Source of the DNA: Nigrospora sphaerica
Lineage: Eukaryota > Ascomycota > Sordariomycetes > Amphisphaeriales > Apiosporaceae
NCBI GenBank assembly: GCA_018287875.1
Contig: JAGVVL010000021.1
Span: forward strand, 186,001-250,000
Direction of reading: 5' to 3'
Length of the DNA stretch: 64,000 bases
Shown here: positions 10,194 to 19,870 of the stretch, one piece after another
Position numbering within the stretch: position 1 is the stretch's first letter
How the letters are laid out: every line of letters starts with the position of its first letter
Position numbers and translations under genes: made by a program
Notes under the pieces: generated by a model
Told to the model about the DNA's origin: nothing
The model's database searches: none
What the model saw: only the letters and a program-made list of their open reading frames with translations

Positions 10194-13100
10194 TTAACTT
10201 CTAACAGCCTTCTCCTGCTTCTCCGTTACCTGTCGTATGTCTTGTAGGTTAAGAAGGGTCCTGAAGTGCTCAAACTTTGCCCTGCTTAGGTTCTTTGTCA
10301 ATCCGTCGGCTGGCATGTCCTTTGTGGCAAGATACGTCAGTTGGAACGCTCCTCGAGCGTATTCCTGGCGCAGCCATAGGTTGTGGATGTCCACATGGCG
10401 TAGCTTGGTAGATATCCTTTCGCTGCTACCGATCACGAGGCGAATCGTCTGCTGGTTATCGCAGGCTATGCTGAACGGAGTGTCCAAGACCAATTGGATA
10501 TCTCTGAAAAGGCGCTTCAGGGCTACCGTTTCCTTTGCTGCCTCACTGAGGGCCAGTAACTCGGCTTCAGTGGTAGAGGTGGTCACCGTAGCTTGTCGGC
10601 TTGCTTTCCAAACGACTGGTCCTCCGAATAGCTGGATGAGGTATCCCTGAGACGACTTCCTGGTGTCTAGATCGTCTGCGAAGGATGCGTCCGTCGAAAT
10701 CGCTATGGCTTGAGGAGCCGTCTGGTGTATCAATGGCTTCCCGTAGCGTATGGACACGAATCTCGTGCTATAGGCGTAGCGAATACACCAATCTGCCGCG
10801 TCTAAATGGTCTTGAGAGGGATTCGTCAGATGTCGAGATAGCTGCGAGGCTGCGTATGCCAAGTCCGGTCTGACCATAATAGCGCTGTAGAGGATGCTTC
10901 CGACGCGCTCCTGAAAAGCCTGAATCCTGTGCTTCGGAGCCACCCCCGAGTGCGTCTTGAGTGGCATCTGCGGAAGCGGCGTCGCTGGGGTTCTCCCTTG
11001 GTGAAGATTGAAGCGTTTGGCGACCTTCTCGAGATAGGCGTCGTGGCATAGCCAAAGGAGACCGTCTTGTAGCTCGCGAACGACCCTAACACCAAGGTAG
11101 TAGTTGACTTCGCCTTGGTCCTTCAGCTCATACGCTCTTTTCAGCGCTTCAATGAGTCTTAGGGCTTCGTCTCGCTTGTCAGGCCTGTTACAGACGAGAA
11201 AGTCATCCACGTAGAACACCACAAGGATGGTGCGCTCCTTATTGTGGTATAGGCATGGTTCCTCTGGAGAGGACCGAAGCCCGAGCTTCTCGAGGGTGCT
11301 TGAGAAGTCCCTGAACCATAGAAGAGGCGATTCTCGTAGCCCGTAAAGAGCCCTGAGAAGACGTAGGACGTAGCCCTCTCTCTCGTAGCCTGGTGGATAC
11401 TCCACGTAGATAGGCTCCGCGTCCTTGCTGAAAAGTGCGTTGAGAAAGGCGTTAACCACATCGAACTGTCGTACCTCATATCCGAAGCGCGCCACGATAG
11501 CCATCATGATCCTGAACGACCTGGCAGCTAGAGTAGCTGCGTAGGTGCTCTCAAGAGTGTTGACCATCTGCTTGTCGCCTCTAACGACGATCCTTGCCTT
11601 ACATCGCAGGTGAACGTTATTCTCGTCATACTTGTCGGTGAAAACCCACTTTAAGGGCAGTGTGAAGAGGCCTGGCGTGCGACGTGCTGGTTTCCAGATC
11701 CCCATCTCGTCTGCCTTCTTGATCTCGAGCTTCGTAGCGTTCCTGAAGTCCTCTCCCCTGGGATGAGTAGCTAATTCACGCCAGGAGCGTGGTGGTGAAG
11801 ATAGAGTTCTCCCTTCTTCTTTGGAATCGCTCTCTGTTGCTCTTGATGACCGACACGCCGTAAAGATGCGCGCGTGAACAGTCCTGTGGAGAGAGTCCCC
11901 GTTCTGGAGGACATCTTTCCCTGTGAGGAACGTCCCGAGGAGCGCATTGAGGTGATTAGTCTCCTGCACTTGTATCTCCTCGGGGGTGTATTGGACCGCT
12001 AGGAATGAGTTCTGCGTCCCGTCCCTCCTAATCCTGACTCTCCCGCTCCTCCTCAGTACTGTATCTGCTGAGGGGGTTGGCCGTGCGCGAGGTCTGCGGA
12101 CTCTCTGAGGCTGTTCCCTCTGAGGTCCCTCTGACTCTGGTAGAGCCACTGTGATCGAATCGAGGATCCGATCCTGGTCTGGTGTAGCCCTTGAGGGCGC
12201 TTCGTCAGCTATTCCCTGGCTTACACCTCCACTAGTCGCAGTTGATGGGACTTGTGGATCGCTGGCACCCTCTCCTGTAGTCCCAGGTCCTGGTGTGGAC
12301 TCAGGTGTGAGGGGTGCAGCATGCGCATTCAGTCCGCCAGGCTCATGAGCACCTGACGAGCCTTCAGGAGCGACATCCACCCCCGAGTTCTTGTCGACTG
12401 GTCCCTCGGGAGCGTTGCCTTCCCCTAAGTTCCCAAGGTGAGCTTCTTGGGAGCTTTCAGGACGCAATGCTGTACCGACAATGTCATCTAGCTCCTCGAG
12501 CCTGTTCCAGAGCTGCAGTGTTTCATTTGTGAAGCCTGTCTCGCTCAAAGGGATGTCTCCTGGCTCAACCTGTAGGTACTCTAGCGCCTCAGGGTCCAGC
12601 CGTTCTGACTCTCCTCCCTTATAGAACTGCGTTTCGTCGAATGTGACGTCTCGCGTCTGAATGACCTTGCCGTGCTTTGGCAACCAGATTCTGTAGATAT
12701 TGCTAGCGGCATAGCCTACCAGATATCCTATCTGTGCCCTGTTTTGAACCTTGAACGCTCTGCGGTCTGCCCCAGCGGCGCGTCTTTGGTGAAGGGCGAA
12801 AGCCTTGCATCCGAAGACGTATATACCGCTCCAGTCCGGTCGGAGGTCTGCCTGAGCCTCTCGCAGCTCCTGAGGGCTGTAGTGCGTCTGATTGAGAGAG
12901 AACCATTCGTCTAGCACCTCATTAGGGCTTCGGAAGCGCTGCGACTGAGCTGGGCTCATGTTGATGAGCTTCGTCGCAGCGGTGGTTGACTCTGGCCATA
13001 GCACCTCAGGGAGGCTGGCATGCGATAGCATTTTCAGGGATCGAACAATTATCTCCTGACCAGCTCTCTCAGGGCCTCCGTTCGGCTCGTGTGTGTATGG

Positions 13101-13829
13101 GGGTGAGGTCTGAATCTCTATCCCTTCAGAATCTGCCCAGCGCTCGTATTCGGTCATGCCGTTGATCGCTATCACGCCCTTCTCCCCGTCGTGCTTTAGA
13201 ACACAGAGGTGAAGGTTGTAGCGTCTCAGGACATGCCTCTCGAAGCTTCTGATGATCTTGAATAGCTGGGTATGGCTCTTCGAGGGCGTCGGAAAGGACC
13301 AAAGCTTGCCGCTGTAGTCGTCCTTCAGTACCAGTAGCCACTGGGAACCGTCGTATCCTCTGGGAAAATCGAACAAGTCCCAGAGGACCTTAAAGAACGG
13401 TCTTGAGGCTCTTTCCGTAGGCCGTCGACTGACAACCTTACTGTCATGCGCCAGTCTGCAGACCTCACAGGTCCCCATGGGTTCACCCGCGATACCAACG
13501 TTCTTGCTTCGTTCTGGAAGCATCCTCAGAGCCGTCACACCAAGATGTCCAGTCCTGGCGTGCCACATAGCCTCTGAGTCCTTTCTCACTGCCGGTTTCT
13601 TAACCTGCACATAGCCCGTAGGGGCTCTTCTCACGACTGCAAACGATCGAATCGTTCCTGGCTGTGCTGAGGGGGTTGTGGAGCGATAGAGTAGGAGGAA
13701 TAAAGGGGCTTGTATTCCATGAAGACTAGGTTGCCTATTCTTTGTAACTGCCGCACCACAGCACTGTTCGTGAGCGAACCGACCCTCAGTGTGCAGTCCT
13801 TGCCGCAGTACCAGACACTTGCGTCGCAT
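10194..13829 (-). CDS. pol: Copia Pol: integrase, reverse transcriptase, RNase H
   Basis: A single open frame of 1211 codons. Near the N terminus is the GAG-pre-integrase zinc motif (Trp-His-x-Arg-Thr-Gly-His-Leu-Gly ... Cys-Glu-Val-Cys), then an integrase core (Asp-Asp-Tyr-Ser-Gly at about 13310; Glu-Pro-Asn-Gly-Gly near 13080). A Ser/Pro/Glu-rich spacer follows at 12600-11900. Reverse transcriptase has Gln-Phe-Asp-Val-Val-Asn-Ala-Phe-Leu-Asn (about 11450) and Val-Phe-Tyr-Val-Asp-Asp (about 11210). RNase H has Ser-Thr-Asp-Ala-Ser-Phe (about 10690), Ser-Thr-Thr-Glu-Ala-Glu (about 10560) and Ala-Cys-Asp-Asn-Gln (about 10460). The integrase-before-RT order identifies Ty1/copia. The first ~65 codons overlap gag-protease in another frame; the real junction with protease is probably near 13640-13700. 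Copying of element RNA and integration occur in virus-like particles and the nucleus. Confidence 0.93.
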   Translation of the reverse strand: MRRKCLVLRQGLHTEGRFAHEQCCGAAVTKNRQPSLHGIQAPLFLLLYRSTTPSAQPGTIRSFAVVRRAPTGYVQVKKPAVRKDSEAMWHARTGHLGVTALRMLPERSKNVGIAGEPMGTCEVCRLAHDSKVVSRRPTERASRPFFKVLWDLFDFPRGYDGSQWLLVLKDDYSGKLWSFPTPSKSHTQLFKIIRSFERHVLRRYNLHLCVLKHDGEKGVIAINGMTEYERWADSEGIEIQTSPPYTHEPNGGPERAGQEIIVRSLKMLSHASLPEVLWPESTTAATKLINMSPAQSQRFRSPNEVLDEWFSLNQTHYSPQELREAQADLRPDWSGIYVFGCKAFALHQRRAAGADRRAFKVQNRAQIGYLVGYAASNIYRIWLPKHGKVIQTRDVTFDETQFYKGGESERLDPEALEYLQVEPGDIPLSETGFTNETLQLWNRLEELDDIVGTALRPESSQEAHLGNLGEGNAPEGPVDKNSGVDVAPEGSSGAHEPGGLNAHAAPLTPESTPGPGTTGEGASDPQVPSTATSGGVSQGIADEAPSRATPDQDRILDSITVALPESEGPQREQPQRVRRPRARPTPSADTVLRRSGRVRIRRDGTQNSFLAVQYTPEEIQVQETNHLNALLGTFLTGKDVLQNGDSLHRTVHARIFTACRSSRATESDSKEEGRTLSSPPRSWRELATHPRGEDFRNATKLEIKKADEMGIWKPARRTPGLFTLPLKWVFTDKYDENNVHLRCKARIVVRGDKQMVNTLESTYAATLAARSFRIMMAIVARFGYEVRQFDVVNAFLNALFSKDAEPIYVEYPPGYEREGYVLRLLRALYGLRESPLLWFRDFSSTLEKLGLRSSPEEPCLYHNKERTILVVFYVDDFLVCNRPDKRDEALRLIEALKRAYELKDQGEVNYYLGVRVVRELQDGLLWLCHDAYLEKVAKRFNLHQGRTPATPLPQMPLKTHSGVAPKHRIQAFQERVGSILYSAIMVRPDLAYAASQLSRHLTNPSQDHLDAADWCIRYAYSTRFVSIRYGKPLIHQTAPQAIAISTDASFADDLDTRKSSQGYLIQLFGGPVVWKASRQATVTTSTTEAELLALSEAAKETVALKRLFRDIQLVLDTPFSIACDNQQTIRLVIGSSERISTKLRHVDIHNLWLRQEYARGAFQLTYLATKDMPADGLTKNLSRAKFEHFRTLLNLQDIRQVTEKQEKAVRS

Positions 13830-15255
13830 AGCAGGGACTCCGAGATGATATTGGTGTGGAAACCCTCGACCAAGTCCACGTTGCGTAGCGTGAGGTCCAG
13901 CTTGACACCACCAACACCAAGGAGTGCCCCCTTAATGACGCGTGTGCCGGTGCCTGTGATGCTAAAGGCCGAAGACCCGGCCTCCACCACCCTCCCAGGA
14001 GGTGCCGGAACGAAGGATCCCTCCTGAAGCATGGAGATGTCGTTCACAATGTGAGATGACCCGCAACTGTCGACGACCGTGGATTGCGATAGCGTGTGAG
14101 GGCCCGTAAGCGACGCTACTGCCAGGTTGATGTGCGTATCCATCTGGAATAGCCTTGGATTGATGCCAACAGCTGAGACGTGACTCGTGAGTCCAGCCGA
14201 GGAGTTGTTGGTCCATCCTAGCTTGTCGAGCTCATTTCTGAGCGACTTCCACTTGTTGTCCTTCAGGCGCTCGAGGATCTTCCTGACCTCCGACTGTGGA
14301 ATTGGGTTGAAGGCCCTACCGTCTCTGAGGGGGCCTGCAGAGCCCCTGACGGCGTATTCCAGTCTTCTGCAATCTGTGGGCCTCCACTTATGAGGCCATC
14401 TTAGATTGCAAGGGCACTTTGACTTTCCGCTAGCTGACGAGGAGTCTTGGTCTGCGATGCCGGTTCCGCCTAGCGTTGCGAACGATCGTTGTTTAGCTCC
14501 TGGTAGCGTCCCAGAACTGACTTGCTCCATGAAGATGGCGCTCAGCTCGATTAGCTTCAGGGGCTCCTTGCCAGTGACTTCATCTGCAACGAAGTCGTCT
14601 AGTCGGTTCTGGGCCCACTGGGGAGCGAGTCGCTCCCCGATGGCCTTGAGGAATGTTTTGGCGGCCAGGTTGCCCTCCACCTCTGGTATCTTGTGGTTCT
14701 TGGCCAGCGCATAGGCGGCTGTGAACTCCTGATGCCATGCTTCTGGAGCGACACCGCCTTTTGAAGCGCTTGCCAGGACCGCTTGGTAGCGTTCGCGAAC
14801 AGCTGTCTTGATAGAGGTGTCCGAGGGCTCGTACTGTTTCTTTAGCTCCTTGAGGACGTTCTGGAGCGACTTCTTCGTGTCTGGGCTTTCATCGATACGG
14901 CTGTGAGCAGCCCAGAGATACTCCTTCCTGACAGTGTTCTTGACCCACTGACTGAGAGCGATGTAGTGCTGTTGGAGAGCGTTCCAGTCGTTGATCATGG
15001 CGGAGTACGTCCTTAGTTCGCGTGCGTACGTGCGATCTGCAGCGTCAAGAGCTTTCGTGTCGTTCGTCTCGCTCTCTGGAGGGGCTCTGTAGATAGGCAT
15101 CTCAGGGGGTTCAGGAGGTATTCAGAGGTTGAGGCTTCAGGATCGATGTATGTCCAGATGCGTCGCTCCTCAGCGGCCATGCGAAGCTCATTGTACCATT
15201 CAGGCCAGTCGTATCTTGTGACAAGAGCGACCCGTTGGATCCTAAAGTCGGCCAT
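13631..15255 (-). CDS. gag: Copia Gag-protease (one internal frameshift)
   Basis: Structural Gag and protease. The best start is the ATG at 15255 (Met-Ala-Asp-Phe-Arg-Ile), giving about 45 residues with a Trp-Pro-Glu-Trp-Tyr-Asn-Glu-Leu motif; the frame then shifts near 15125 into the long frame 15100-13631 (489 codons). The latter holds a helical UBN2/Gag-like region (Tyr-Leu-Trp-Ala-Ala-His; Leu-Lys-Lys-Gln-Tyr) and a short basic linker where I see no CCHC knuckle, then the aspartic protease site Val-Val-Asp-Ser-Cys-Gly-Ser-Ser-His-Ile at about 14050-14080. Most copia proteases have Asp-Ser-Gly-Ala there, so Asp-Ser-Cys-Gly is unusual. The C-terminal 66 codons overlap pol in a different frame. 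The two frame changes could be damage, base-calling errors or programmed shifting; I see no classic slippery heptamer. Confidence 0.8.
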
Positions 15256-15403
15256 GGTGGACGTAGCTTGCCAGGCTGGCTGGACTGCTTTAGGGGATTT
15301 GAAAAGAGTTGGACAGTGAGAAAGGGGGTATAAGGTGATTTCCACGCTCTTCAGGCGTCCTGCGCAGCGTCTCTATTGTGAAGTAGAGGTATGCATGCAA
15401 GCC

Positions 15404-15414
15404 GGGCTCATAAC
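15404..15414 (-). other. Primer binding site matching the initiator tRNA-Met anticodon loop
   Basis: Immediately inside the 5' LTR the plus strand reads GGGCTCATAAC, equal to the anticodon stem-loop of eukaryotic initiator tRNA-Met, so the element RNA has its complement. Drosophila copia and several fungal copia elements prime with a 5' half of this tRNA cut in the anticodon loop; the adjacency to the LTR supports the same here. Confidence 0.8.
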
Positions 15415-15613
15415 TGTCGCACTGAAGGAGGCGTGGGAAGCGAAAGGTTCAAGGTTATCCATTAGAAAGGACAAAAGAAAGTGCCAGAGATGGCAGACTA
15501 TATACTCGTAGCTGGGGACCGCTCCCCACATGCTCCATAGGACCTACTGCAGGTACCAGTAGCTCCTCACGTGATCTCAGGGGCGAAACTAGTGATAGCC
15601 TCATATTGCCACA
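15415..15613 (-). repeat. Copia 5' LTR
   Basis: 199 bp with TG...CA ends, identical by eye to the LTR at 8422-8620. As the upstream LTR of a minus-strand element it should drive transcription leftward. It is followed on the right by CGAAA at 15614-15618, the second copy of the target duplication. Confidence 0.95.
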
Positions 15614-15618
15614 CGAAA

Positions 15619-15642
15619 CTAGTGATAGCCTCATATTGCCAC
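15619..15642 (-). repeat. Old solo LTR, right part
   Basis: Completes the LTR interrupted after 8421; its sequence repeats the last 24 bases of the young LTR, with GCCACC instead of GCCACA at the end. Confidence 0.8.
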
Positions 15643-15744
15643 CTTTTTTATTTACAGGTGAAGCTGTTGGTGATTTGCAGGATGGCGATTCTTTGTTGGA
15701 GGCCTAAGTCTGGGTTGGCCCCAGTGGCGGGTGTTGAACTAACC

Positions 15745-17750
15745 CTATATTCCGGAGTCCTCCTGCTGGAGAGCCACAGCTTCTTGATGCGCCTTCCACG
15801 CGTCACAATTACCCTCCAGAGCTTGGGTGTCGATGAGGTCCACCATGTCCTCTCGCCGCTCCACAAATTGCAAGCCGAAACCCTCGGTGGTGTGCCAGCC
15901 GATGTGGCAATGCATGAGCCAGGTGCCGGGGTTGTCGGTCTGGAAGGCGAGGACCAGGTAGCCGGCGCCGTTAAGGACGGCCGTGTCGCGTCGAGGCGGG
16001 TTCTGCAGGTTCAGCTCAACGCGGTTGCTGTCGTAGGCGCCCCAGCCCTGGGCAATGACAAAGAAGTCGTGGCCGTGCAGGTGGATTGGGTGCGAAACAG
16101 CCAAGTCCGTGTCGATGGCCAGGTAGACCCACTCCTCGCGACCGACCTCCAGCACTGCGTTCGACATCGCGAAGGCCGCCGTCTCATTTCGCGACACCTG
16201 CAGGAGTGTTGGGTTGCTCCACTCCACGAGCATTGTCGTCGAGTTCAAGAACCACCGGAACAGACTGTTCTCGTTGATGCCCGCCGACGCCGTCTCCGTG
16301 TTGGTCCAAGTCGCGCCGCCAACCGTCATACTGTGGTGCGGAACTAATAACCAAGCTTCCATATCCTCGCAACTATCGATGAAGTCCTGCCCGGTAGTGT
16401 TCGGGATGTCAACGGAGCCTGTGTAGGAGATGATGCCTGGAGGAGGGTGTATTAGCAGACCGCAGATGTGGAGGAGTAATAGATCCCTGGGGGTTGCTCG
16501 TAACTCACCAAGGACGTTGTCGGCGTTGTCATTGTCACTGCAGGCGGACTGCGGATACGCCCGAAGCCAAAAGTTGTCGGCAACCGAAGCCTGATCAGCC
16601 GCCACAATAACATCGTATCGTTGGCCTATCACCACTGTTAACTCTGAGCCAGACCGCCTTTAGGGTAATAAGACTCGTACCCATGCCAATGCTAATGACG
16701 TCGGCCGTAAATGGCGTTACTGGAACGAAGTCGGCAGCGATCACAGTCATGGTGTGGTTATCAATGGTGAACTTGAAGTGCGTGTCGATAGCCGAGTTGA
16801 CCAGGCGGAGCCGATACGAAGTTCCCGCCTTCCATGTCGTGTTCCACCGGTGGCCCATCTCGTCATGGAAACCGTAGACGTTTGTACCGTTAATGAGGCC
16901 GTTGTCGAGCGTGGGAGGACCGCTGAGTTGCGCATCGTAGTACAGCGCGTCAGCAGTCTGGTGCGTCCAGTCACTAAGGATCATGACGCCCATATCCTCG
17001 TCGTAGTTTGCTGTTGCTGGGCCGTTGATCACGATGCCGCCATACACGCCCTGCCATGCCTGCAGAGCAAAGTGTGAATGCCACCAAGACGATCCGTACT
17101 GGAGCGCTCGCCAGGTATATGTGATAGAAGACCCGGGCGGTGTAGGACACTGTGTTACAGACACGACACCATCGTTTTGGTTGGTGAAATTCTGTCGGAC
17201 TCCATGGAAGTGAATACTGGTGCCGTTTGTACTTGTTAGGGAATTGGTGACGTGGACCACCACTGTATCGCCTATTAAACGAGTTAGGCATGTCCAATCT
17301 TACACTGCACACGCAAAACACGAGCCAAAGGGATAAAGCGAATGTAGCTCAATGTTCAAATAAGTGTGAAAACAGCGCGACGAGGGCGTGGTAACCAGTG
17401 AGCTCAAAGGAGCAGCTGTGGTTTTGGTAAGTTGTGCTCACCCCAGTCAGCAAAGATGGTTGGCCCAGGGATCTCCCCATTTACAGCCATCGCCAGCCTT
17501 TTGAACCCATCGAGAGAAACGGTGATGTCGGTCAGCTCGAAATGGTACTCTCGAACTACCCCGGTATCAGGGGCTGTTGTGGTGTAGTCTGTGTCGATGC
17601 TGTAGTCACACCATTCTGAGCGAGTGGACGGCGTGTTCCCTACACATGCTTGACGTGAGGCGAGAAAGTGAGGGGTATCTTGAGAAGAGGGGATTGCAAA
17701 GGCACGGTCGCCAGCGACAGAAATGAAATAACCCACGCAAAGCGGTTCAT
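15745..17750 (-). pseudogene. Laccase-like multicopper oxidase (one N-terminal frameshift)
   Basis: Secreted copper enzyme that oxidises phenols while reducing oxygen to water. Exons on the minus strand: 17750-17442, 17271-16681, 16634-16509 and 16436-15745; introns of 170, 46 and 72 nt have GTGAGC, GTACGA and GTGAGT donors. The ATG at 17750 gives a good signal peptide (Met-Asn-Arg-Phe-Ala-Trp-Val-Ile-Ser), but this frame closes near 17645, while the mature protein follows in the frame that also opens at 17736. One single-base shift between about 17720 and 17650 therefore breaks the gene. All four copper motifs are present: His-Phe-His-Gly (17201-17212), Trp-Trp-His-Ser-His-Phe (about 17080), His-Pro-Ile-His-Leu-His-Gly-His (about 16075) and His-Cys-His-Ile-Gly-Trp-His (about 15905), with Phe at the predicted axial position. 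If the indel is a base-calling error the enzyme is probably functional. Confidence 0.88.
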
Positions 17751-18723
17751 CTTGTGGCGTTTTGTGTGTTCACGTAGAACGGAATGAACGTCGCGGGTGC
17801 AGGTTGAGGTGCACCATTTAGTCTATAATGCTATTTGTACATACTGAAACGTTCCTGTTTGTAAACAAGCCTCTATACGAGACTCGAGAAATTCTCTCGT
17901 ATGCTGGCTTCCTGCTCTGTCCTCCTCTCACCACTCGATACGAGATTCGAGTGTTCACCGGGGCAGTGCAAATCAGTGGGCCAGGTAAAGGGCTTATGAT
18001 ACCGTTGTAGCGGTGAGTTTTGGAGACAGCTAGAGAGCCAGTGTCAGTTACTACTAGCACTTCCTTGGCGATTCGATATACATACAGTATAAGTGTTTGA
18101 ACAATTCACTCTAATTCCACCTCACGGCAATGAATGTCTGTTGCAGATCCACCCGAACGGACCGCATAATAAATACCAGACCCACAGACGCTGGAATTCG
18201 CGGCTTAAGGCGGGCAGGCGAGCAGCCGGAGACTAGTCGTATGGTTTGGACTAGATTAAGAGTTCGACCTAGCCCTGGCGCCATTACTTGGACCAGGGAT
18301 GACTAGCTCGACTAGTACTGTCTTTAACGAGGCGCGTCCAACATCTAAGCTGTAGCTTAATGAATGCGTAAGTGGGTCAGCAGAGGACCCTGAGGAAGGG
18401 GCAGAGAGCGGAGAAATACTGACTGAATCGAAACACCCATTGCCGCTTTGATCGCACAAGGTGCCATGTATATATCATATCGTGGCGATCTGTGCGCTCT
18501 TAGTGAAATGACCGCATGAAGTGTCAGGAGGCTCTCCGACTTTTGACATCGGTATCTTGTCAGCTATTGTCGCATTGACCAACGGCACACCAGTCCCAGT
18601 TTCTGCGGTGCCTTTCCCAAGGTCTTACGACTAGTATTATATTCACGTAGCTGCCACGCTCTTGTTACTTTCACGCGACCATATCTCTCAATTTCCTTTT
18701 TCTGCATCTCGATCTTCGCCACG
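17751..18723. other. Intergenic between laccase and secreted-protein gene
   Basis: Likely holds the two divergent promoters. A short inverted repeat (ATACGAGA ... TCTCGTAT) sits at about 17874-17901. No gene is supported. Confidence 0.5.
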
Positions 18724-19403
18724 ATGCTACTGCCGCTTCTAGTCACCACTGCCTCTTTTGTCCTCCCGACAGCATGCGAAGCTTTGGGGGCAAGAGCCAA
18801 GGCCGTCGTGGACGCGACGTTATATGCATACGGCACGGGTGGCATCGGCGGACTTCCGATCTTGAACATCAACGGTAGGCAGCCCTGCTTCAAGCCAATA
18901 CCTTGATTGGCCTGTGTCGGGACTTAATACGTGTGCCTAGGATCCGCATATATCAGTAAAGAGCCAAATGATAGCCCGGTCTCAAATGTCCACCAGGTGC
19001 GCTGTACGTACTTCAGCCTGTCCTCGATGAGCTCGCGCCACTTCCCAACGATACGATCCAAGCACCGACTAACCCACGCCTGCTGGCAGTCACCTTCGCG
19101 GACGGCACCCTCACGGCACTCACCGACAACAAAGAGCTGTTGGTTGCGGTCCCCGCCTCAGGAGACGTCCAATTCACGAGTGATCACAACGACGCGGCCC
19201 TGATAACGACGGGCTTTGGTTGGTACGGCCAGTCGCTGTACGTCAGCAGTGCTGACGGTCAATTGCAACTCCTCTTTGGTGCAGAACCTGTGGAAGAAGC
19301 GGGTGTCTACCGAATCGGCTGGAACGTTAGTGGGGCGGTGCCATTGGACATCAGATATAACCAGCCATCGGGCCAGAGAAAGCCCTTCGAAAGCTATTAT
19401 TAA
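18724..19403 (+). CDS. Secreted protein of unknown family, three exons, intact
   Basis: Exons 18724-18874, 18941-19003 and 19090-19403 join in frame to 175 residues; introns of 66 nt (GTAGGC...CTAG) and 86 nt (GTACGT...GCAG). I chose the GTACGT donor at 19004 over GTGCGC at 18996 because only it keeps the frame. The N terminus (Met-Leu-Leu-Pro-Leu-Leu-Val-Thr-Thr then Ala-Cys-Glu-Ala) is a signal peptide. The mature part starts with a Gly-rich Gly-Thr-Gly-Gly-Ile-Gly-Gly-Leu-Pro motif and continues as a likely beta-rich domain (Gly-Phe-Gly-Trp-Tyr-Gly; Ile-Gly-Trp-Asn-Val-Ser). Only one cysteine, near the signal peptide. The family resembles hypothetical secreted proteins of ascomycetes; no function is known to me. 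It is one of the few undamaged genes here and lies beside the LINE at 19670. Confidence 0.75.
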
Positions 19404-19669
19404 AGCATAATTTTGCCAGCGGTTACTTGCGGGTTAACAAATCGACCCGATACACACCCGTGGACCCAAAACTGCGTGCTTTCCCCCTACGCCACCGACC
19501 CACGCTGTACACGTGTTCGATTCTGGGGTCATTCGTGGCATCTCAATTGATGATCTGAAGTTATTCTCTCTCCGATCCCCGCTGTAGGCTAGTGGAGTGC
19601 GACTCCAGTTTTACGCAGTTCTTTGCTTCTGCCGCCTGGCGCACAGCTGTCAGGCAGTACATCTGACAC
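19404..19669. other. 3' flank of the secreted-protein gene
   Basis: No gene supported; ends at the ATT-repeat tail of the LINE. Confidence 0.4.
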
Positions 19670-19698
19670 TTATTATTATTATTATTATTATTATTATT
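19670..19698 (-). repeat. (AAT)n 3' tail of LINE-B
   Basis: An uninterrupted ATT/AAT trinucleotide run at the 3' end of the LINE, in the position of its tail. Confidence 0.75.
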
Positions 19699-19870
19699 CT
19701 TACACCTAGCGACCTATTTAGGCCATGAGGACCCCCTGCGTATCTGAGCCTAGGAAAACCGTTCCGGGCTGACGTCCGGCCGGATGAAAAACCTAGGTTC
19801 CGCTGCGTCGCACCGCTTCTATCTGCTCTCTGACCTGCTATACCGAGATCGGGCTCAGCGTGCCCGCTTC

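Larger units (their letters stand above)
8422..15613 (-). mobile_element. Ty1/copia LTR retrotransposon with an extra antisense gene
   Basis: A structurally complete 7.2-kb element on the minus strand. LTRs at 8422-8620 and 15415-15613 are both 199 bp, begin TG, end CA and read as identical; a CGAAA duplication flanks them. In element order: 5' LTR, half-tRNA primer site, gag-protease, integrase, reverse transcriptase and RNase H (the copia order), an extra ~1.5 kb segment carrying an antisense intron-bearing gene, a short polypurine tract and 3' LTR. Identical LTRs mean recent insertion, yet gag and pol are split over three frames; this may be single-base damage, assembly error or programmed shifting. 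Autonomy is therefore uncertain. Confidence 0.95.

Noticed and set aside
13631..13829. Programmed frameshift between copia gag-protease and pol
   Set aside because: No recognisable slippery site or structure was seen, and copia elements normally use one frame; a simple indel is more likely, though not excluded.
19004..19089. Alternative donor GTGCGC at 18996 for the secreted-protein gene
   Set aside because: It puts the third exon out of frame; the GTACGT donor at 19004 is a better consensus and keeps the frame.
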